From NCBI GenBank assembly GCA_016713525.1, contig JADJOZ010000026.1:1-12605 (forward strand): a DNA stretch of 12,605 nt, read 5' to 3'. Shown here in pieces: positions 9,275-12,605 of this stretch. The notes below the pieces were generated by a model. That model had not been told where the DNA came from, made no database searches, and saw nothing but the letters and a program-made list of their open reading frames with translations. The DNA comes from Bacteroidota bacterium. GTDB taxonomy: Bacteria > Bacteroidota > Bacteroidia > AKYH767-A > OLB10. Numbering within the stretch: position 1 is the first letter of the stretch; each line of letters begins with the position of its first letter. The position numbers and the translations under genes were made by a program.

Positions 9275-9977
9275 TTAATTATTCTTTTGTTTTATTACCC
9301 TTTTACTAAGGTAAAGGGAATTATCGCTGATTGCTTTTGCTTTGGTTCGGTTGTGCTCAATGATACATATTGTTTTACCCTTTTTTTTAAACCTAACAAT
9401 ACCTCAGAAATATGGTCTATCATAAAGCCGTTAACTCCGGCAAATGGCTCGTCCATGAGAAGCATTCACAATCATTCATCAATAACATGCCTAAAGATAA
9501 TAATTTTTGCTGCCCGAAAGAAAGAGAACCGGTTTTCTGAAGTTTTCCGGCAAGTCCAATATCCTCTGAAATCGCTGATGCTCTGACTTTCCGGCTTTTT
9601 TCTTCCTTCCAAATCAGGCGGGGTTTAATAAGGTAATTGAATACCGTTTCACCGGGATGGTTTTGGAAGCCAGAACAAGATTGTCCAGAAACAGACAGGT
9701 TCTTGCATATTCGGGGTGTTTGCCACACCCTGCCTACTCCTAAGCGGGCAATTTCAACAGAGTTATTGCCATTCAGGTCAACTCCTTTAAACAAAACCTC
9801 CCCGCTATTTGCTTTCATAAATCCCGAAACAATATGGAAAAGGGTGGTTTTGCCTGAGCCGTTTTCACCAAATAAAGATGTTATTGTTCCTTGTTGCAAT
9901 GAAAAGGTAACATCTTCCAAAACTTTCAATCCGTTGAAGGATTTGCTGATATGTCCAAGTTCCAAAACCAGTTTCAA
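9275..9977 (-). CDS. livG: ABC transporter ATP-binding protein LivG (frameshifted)
   Basis: The start appears to be TTG at 9977 (TTG AAA CTG), just 2 bp after the livM stop at 9980; no ATG is available there. The sequence reads LVLELGHISKSFNGLKVLEDV, Walker A GENGSGKTTLFHIVSGF, GVGRVWQTPRICKNLSV with the Q-loop Gln, signature SLSFGQQKLLSLGMLLMND (LivG proteins usually have LSYGQQR), then after an indel near 9460 LLMDEPFAGVNGFMIDHISEV (Walker B) and TICIIEHN (switch His). Compared with typical LivG of about 250 residues, the repaired 234 is a little short, and the part between Q-loop and signature is compact. TAA is at 9275-9277. In-frame length and motif order make the call firm. Confidence 0.88.
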
Positions 9978-9979
9978 CT

Positions 9980-10840
9980 TTATTCAAATTTGTATTTACC
10001 AAAAAACCATGAGGGCGATACATCACTAATAAAATCAGTATCAAGGCATAAATCATCATACGCAAATTAGCTGCAACTGCATCGGAATATTTATAAAACG
10101 GAAAGCTTCTGGAAGCAATACATAAAACAAAGCACCCGCCACAGAACCTTGACACTCCCAAACCGCCAATCAACACCATTGAAATAATCAAAATGGATTC
10201 GTTTAGGGTGAAGGAAGTAGGGTCTATATAGCTAAAGTAAGTGGCGAACAAAGCGCCTGCTACAGCAGACACACCACTTGAAATCAATATCGCCAATGAT
10301 TTGTAATAGCCAGGTTTTTTCCCAAAAGTCATCATGGCAAGTTGGTCGTCCCTTACTCCCTGAAATAAACGGGATAATGGAGTTCGGTGAAATGCAATAA
10401 AGAAAATTAAAGTAATCCCGGTAATTACACCTCCTAATAAAGCGAACTCACCCAATGAACCGAAGCGAAAACCAAATATTTCGGGTTTGGGTATCACATT
10501 TATGCCAAATGGTCCATTAGTTACTGAAATCCAGTTATACAATGGAAAAAAACTACAATTTGCCAGGCAAGTGTAGAGAGCAAAAAACAAATCCCTAATC
10601 GAATAGAAAACCAAATAATCGGAATACAGGCAATCAGATTAAATGAAACTGCACCTGATAAAGCTACCAGAAAACTAACTCCTGTTTTAGTCAAAAGTAA
10701 TGATGTAATATATGCCCTATGCCATAGAATGCCGCCTGAGTAAGAGAAATCAAACCAGAATATCCTGCAAGGAGATTCATTGCTAATGCAAGAATGAGAT
10801 ATATCTCGAACATAATAAGGATATGTAGCAGGTAATTCAT
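9980..10840 (-). CDS. livM: Branched-chain amino acid ABC transporter permease LivM (frameshifted)
   Basis: ATG 10840 overlaps the livH TGA (ATGA). The start MNYLLHILIMFEIYLILALA is followed by NLLAGYSGLISLTQAAFYGIG, the hallmark 'NLl.GyaG.lSlGqaaFfgiGAY' of LivM. Then come YNWISVTNGPFGINVIPKPE (the 'TgG.dGi.gip' loop), SRLFQGVRDDQLAMMTFGKKPGYYK (the cytoplasmic EAA-like contact segment for the ATPases), AGALFATYFSYIDPTSFTLNE, SILIISMVLIGGLG and YRPHGF. The C-terminus GFLGKYKFE ends in TAA 9980-9982 after one repaired indel. Membrane segments are evident throughout. The repaired length of about 287 residues fits the shorter LivM proteins. Indels are bridged near 10712, 10553, 10155, 10087 and 10003. 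Confidence 0.9.
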
Positions 10841-11719
10841 TTTTCTTCTACCCGCATTTTAAATGAAACAATACCCTCTGTTCGCCAAAGGATTACTATT
10901 ATTAAAAGCAGGAAAGTCATACCTTCTTTCCATTGGGCTGAAAGAAACCATTCAGTGGTAGTTTGTAAAAAAGCAATGAGCAGAGATGCGATGATTGTCC
11001 CTCTGATGGAACTGCCTCCACCGATAATAACGGCAACTGCCGCACTTAATGTAATGCCCATTCCTCCATTGGGGTCAATGCCTGTATCATAAAGCCGTAA
11101 AACAGCTGCTATCGCTGCTAATATGCTTCCAAAAGCCATAGTAAATAGGCGTATGGCATTTGAGTTGACACCCATCACAGAAGCAACGGTTTCATTACTC
11201 ATCATTGCTCGCACTTGCAAAAATTTTTTAGAGTTTGAAATCCATACAACTGCAATGAGTAAAACAACTGCTGTCAAGAAGTTGAACTGCCTGAATAGGA
11301 ACAATGATAACATTTAGGAAAGAAATACTGTCACCCAGATTTGGGCTCAGAAATTTGGTTTCGTTTCCGAAATATCAATGCAATAAGGTTTACAAGAAAA
11401 TATAAATCCCATAGAAGAAATCAGCGTAATTGCCTGACTTGCGTTTCTCCTTGATAATGGTCTGTAAATAAGAAGCTCTATCAACAATGAAAGGAAAATA
11501 ATAAACAGGAAAGAAAGTGCCAAAGCTATCAACCAACCGAAAGTTGAATCACTTGAAAAAAGCTCAAAACCTCATCAAGGAATATGCTCCACAAACATAA
11601 ATAGCTCCATGTGCCAGATGAAAAACCTTTGTCGTGTTGAAAATGAGGTTGAAACCCACAGCAACTACAGCCAGGAGTAAGCCTGCAACAACACTGTTAA
11701 ATACTAATTGTAGTAACAT
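10837..11719 (-). CDS. livH: Branched-chain amino acid ABC transporter permease LivH (frameshifted)
   Basis: I choose ATG 11719 because MLLQLVFNSVVAGLLLAVVA begins exactly where LivH proteins begin; a longer frame back to 11815 adds 32 residues with no family match and would run into a repeat. Motifs: GFNLIFNTTKVFHLAHGAIYVCGAY ('liyG...iinfAHGe.ymlGAY'), YRPLSRRNASQAITLISSMG, GNETKFLSPNLGDSISFLNV, QVRAMMSNETVASVMGVNS (ATPase contact segment), FGSILAAIAAVL, and GMGITLSAAVAVIIGGGSSIRG (the conserved 'GGlGs..Ga' region). TGA is at 10837-10839. The repaired 294 residues are the normal family size. Indels are bridged near 11565, 11393, 11358 and 11285. First gene of the long minus-strand operon. 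Confidence 0.9.
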
Positions 11720-11798
11720 ATTCCAGGCAAAGGTAACAGAAGCAGGTTTTCTCAGGTTTTCTGCATTAAAATTGATCATTCTGGCTGAAAATGTGGAA

Positions 11799-11831
11799 TT
11801 TGCATACGATGCCAAAGTATTTGCATACGAT
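11799..11831. repeat. Left pair of TTTGCATACGAT repeats
   Basis: Two identical 12-mers TTTGCATACGAT at 11799-11810 and 11820-11831, start to start 21 bp, i.e. two helical turns on the same DNA face. They lie 80-112 bp upstream of the livH start. Same orientation. Likely a paired binding site for a regulator of the operon; the spacing supports this but no regulator is identified. Confidence 0.7.
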
Positions 11832-11902
11832 TATTTACTGTTTCACGAAAATGAGATAGTTATGTAGACTTAAAATTGTTAGGAGGTTTCACCCTTGAAG
11901 AG

Positions 11903-11930
11903 AAATGCCGCACCTTTAAGGGCGGCATTT
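11903..11930. other. Hairpin I (AAATGCCGC / GCGGCATTT)
   Basis: AAATGCCGC (11903-11911) pairs perfectly with GCGGCATTT (11922-11930). The loop itself holds CCTT/AAGG, so the structure extends to a nearly complete stem with one unpaired A. No T-run follows on either strand, so it is not a simple terminator by itself. It abuts hairpin II with no spacer. Confidence 0.65.
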
Positions 11931-11966
11931 CACGCTTCAGGTGGGTCTGATCCTGAAGCGTGTTTT
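11931..11966 (+). terminator. Hairpin II with a short T-run on the plus strand
   Basis: CACGCTTCAGG (11931-11941) and CCTGAAGCGTG (11952-11962) form a perfect 11-bp stem with a 10-nt loop, followed on the plus strand by TTTT (11963-11966). It has the form of a weak intrinsic terminator for plus-strand transcripts, yet no plus-strand gene lies upstream. Read on the minus strand it would be in the leader of the liv operon together with hairpin I, so an attenuator or RNA-stabilising role is equally possible. Confidence 0.4.
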
Positions 11967-12104
11967 GGAAATTTGATGCGCCAGCGGAAAATTCTGCAAA
12001 ACTCTGCTTCAGGATAGGTTGGTTAAATAAAATTTTAATGCCATCGAAAAGCTTCTGAAAAACTCTTGCAGCACGTGACTGTAGAGGTTTATATTTTTAA
12101 CCTA

Positions 12105-12136
12105 TTTGCATTCGATTTGGTGAATTTGCATACGAT
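12105..12136. repeat. Right pair of TTTGCATACGAT repeats
   Basis: TTTGCATTCGAT (12105-12116, one mismatch) and TTTGCATACGAT (12125-12136), start to start 20 bp, same orientation as the left pair. The flanks also match crosswise: GAATTTGCATACGATG occurs in the left copy of the left pair and the right copy of the right pair. The pair lies 106 bp upstream of the plus-strand gene, so it may serve both directions. Confidence 0.7.
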
Positions 12137-12241
12137 GATTATCTTGTGTTCATATTTAAAACTAAATGATTTTTATTCAAATAAATGCCGAAGTGGGTTA
12201 AAATATTTACGCAAAAATCATGGTAGTTTGAAAATGGTTTA

Positions 12242-12605
12242 ATGATCGTTCCTTTCTAAGCACGGTTCTGGCTTGCTTTTTAATTTTTACTTCGCTTCCT
12301 CCAAACAAGTGTTCGCTCAAAAAGAAAATAATCAAATGGATGATCGGTTGGGAATTTCCAACTGATCATTCATTATTAGATTTTAATACAATAAGTCCTA
12401 TATCAAATCTTCAATCCTCAGGTTTGGCATTTTTCTTAACTAATGCAAGTATATGTGACACTTCAGGTCAACTGTTATTTTACACAAACGGTCATGTAAT
12501 ATACAACCGCAACCACGATTCATTATTTAATACTTCAGGAATTAATCCAGGGTGGGCAACTAATTATCATGAACCATATGGTATGGGCATCCCACAAGGA
12601 GCATT
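12242..12605 (+). CDS. Large secreted Bacteroidota protein, N-terminal part (partial, frameshifted)
   Basis: The likely start is ATG 12242. After one indel near 12256 the frame reads FLSTVLACFLIFTSL, a hydrophobic signal-peptide core; a parallel frame gives a plausible cleavage region VFAQKENNQ, and a second indel near 12337 leads to WMIGWEFPTDHSLLDFNTIS. The remaining frame is open to the right edge: ASICDTSGQLLFYTNGHVIYN, RNHDSLFNTSGINPGW and GMGIPQGA. This is the standard opening of long exported Bacteroidota proteins ('GLDFN...SisD..GnLLFYtdG..vwNrnh..m.nG..L.g...s.qga'), which often end in a type IX secretion or gliding-associated C-terminal domain; that end is outside the window. Divergent from the liv operon and probably unrelated to it in function. 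Confidence 0.75.

Larger units (their letters stand above)
11720..12241. other. Intergenic control region between divergent transcription units
   Basis: No convincing gene is seen in these 522 bp. The region lies between the minus-strand livH start and the plus-strand secreted-protein start, so promoters for both directions should be here. It contains the two repeat pairs and two hairpins listed separately, and a near-repeat TTCTGCAAAACTCT (11992-12005) / TTCTGAAAAACTCT (12053-12066). On the minus strand the heptamer TACTTTG falls between the two repeats of the left pair; it resembles the Bacteroidota -7 element (TAnnTTTG) minus one base, but I see no matching -33 TTTG, so no promoter is called. 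Confidence 0.6.

Noticed and set aside
9263..10029. Plus-strand open frames at 9263-9586 and 9637-10029
   Set aside because: They are antisense to livG, whose Walker A, signature and Walker B motifs are unmistakable on the minus strand.
11720..11815. Longer LivH start at 11815
   Set aside because: The extra 32 residues match nothing in LivH and the frame begins next to the TTTGCATACGAT pair; ATG 11719 coincides with the family start.
11881..12016. Small plus-strand frame starting TTG 11895 after a strong AGGAGG (11881-11886), about 39 codons to a TAG near 12014
   Set aside because: The spacing looks like a ribosome binding site, but Bacteroidota rarely rely on such sites, the frame lies on the two hairpins, and the translation shows no family resemblance. 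Codon reading through perfect inverted repeats is expected to look open by chance.
1..12605. CRISPR arrays, tRNA or rRNA genes, transposase genes
   Set aside because: No regularly spaced repeat-spacer pattern, no cloverleaf-like sequence and no transposase motif was seen; the four 12-mers are in two pairs with unequal spacing and do not form an array.

Overview
The window looks like a piece of an AT-rich Bacteroidota chromosome (no finer placement is possible from sequence alone). The best clue is the divergent gene at the right edge, whose N-terminus has the 'DFN ... ASICD..G.LLFYTNG ... YNRNH ... PQGA' layout of large secreted Bacteroidota proteins. The reading frames are broken by small indels about every 100-300 bp, yet each gene keeps the normal length of its family, and the junctions between genes (ATGA and TAATG overlaps, gaps of 0-35 bp) are intact. 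I read this as uncorrected sequence or assembly error more than gene decay, and I annotate whole genes across the frameshifts.

Layout. From about 11719 to the left edge everything is on the minus strand and tightly packed, so it looks like one operon longer than 11.7 kb. In order of transcription it holds: (1) a complete high-affinity branched-chain amino acid type (Liv/HAAT) ABC importer: permeases livH (11719-10837) and livM (10840-9980), ATPases livG (9977-9275) and livF (9274-8582), and a substrate-binding lipoprotein (8549-7411); (2) two metabolic genes: a short-chain dehydrogenase/reductase (7414-6646) and a cysteine-synthase-like fold-type II PLP protein (6655-5646) that shows no recognisable Schiff-base lysine; (3) a signalling block: a 231-residue unknown module (5668-4973) running in frame, through a single TAA, into an atypical soluble histidine kinase with a long C-terminal extension ending in a degenerate receiver-like 'SGRG' domain (4972-2779), a divergent small protein (2773-2082), a receiver-like protein with a helical tail (2082-1150), and a protein with a coiled N-terminus, a canonical receiver domain and a C-terminal region carrying a HEPN-type R-N-x3-H motif (1137 to beyond the left edge).

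The 522-bp region 11720-12241 separates this operon from the divergent secreted-protein gene (12242 to beyond the right edge). It holds two pairs of the 12-mer TTTGCATACGAT, spaced 20-21 bp within each pair, around two back-to-back hairpins, so it is probably the control region of the operon.

How it may work together (inference): the importer and its binding protein take up an amino-acid-like compound, the SDR and PLP protein act on it or on a related compound, and the cytoplasmic kinase passes a signal to the receiver proteins, the last of which may be an RNA-targeting HEPN effector. Physical linkage is seen; the functional link is not shown by sequence.
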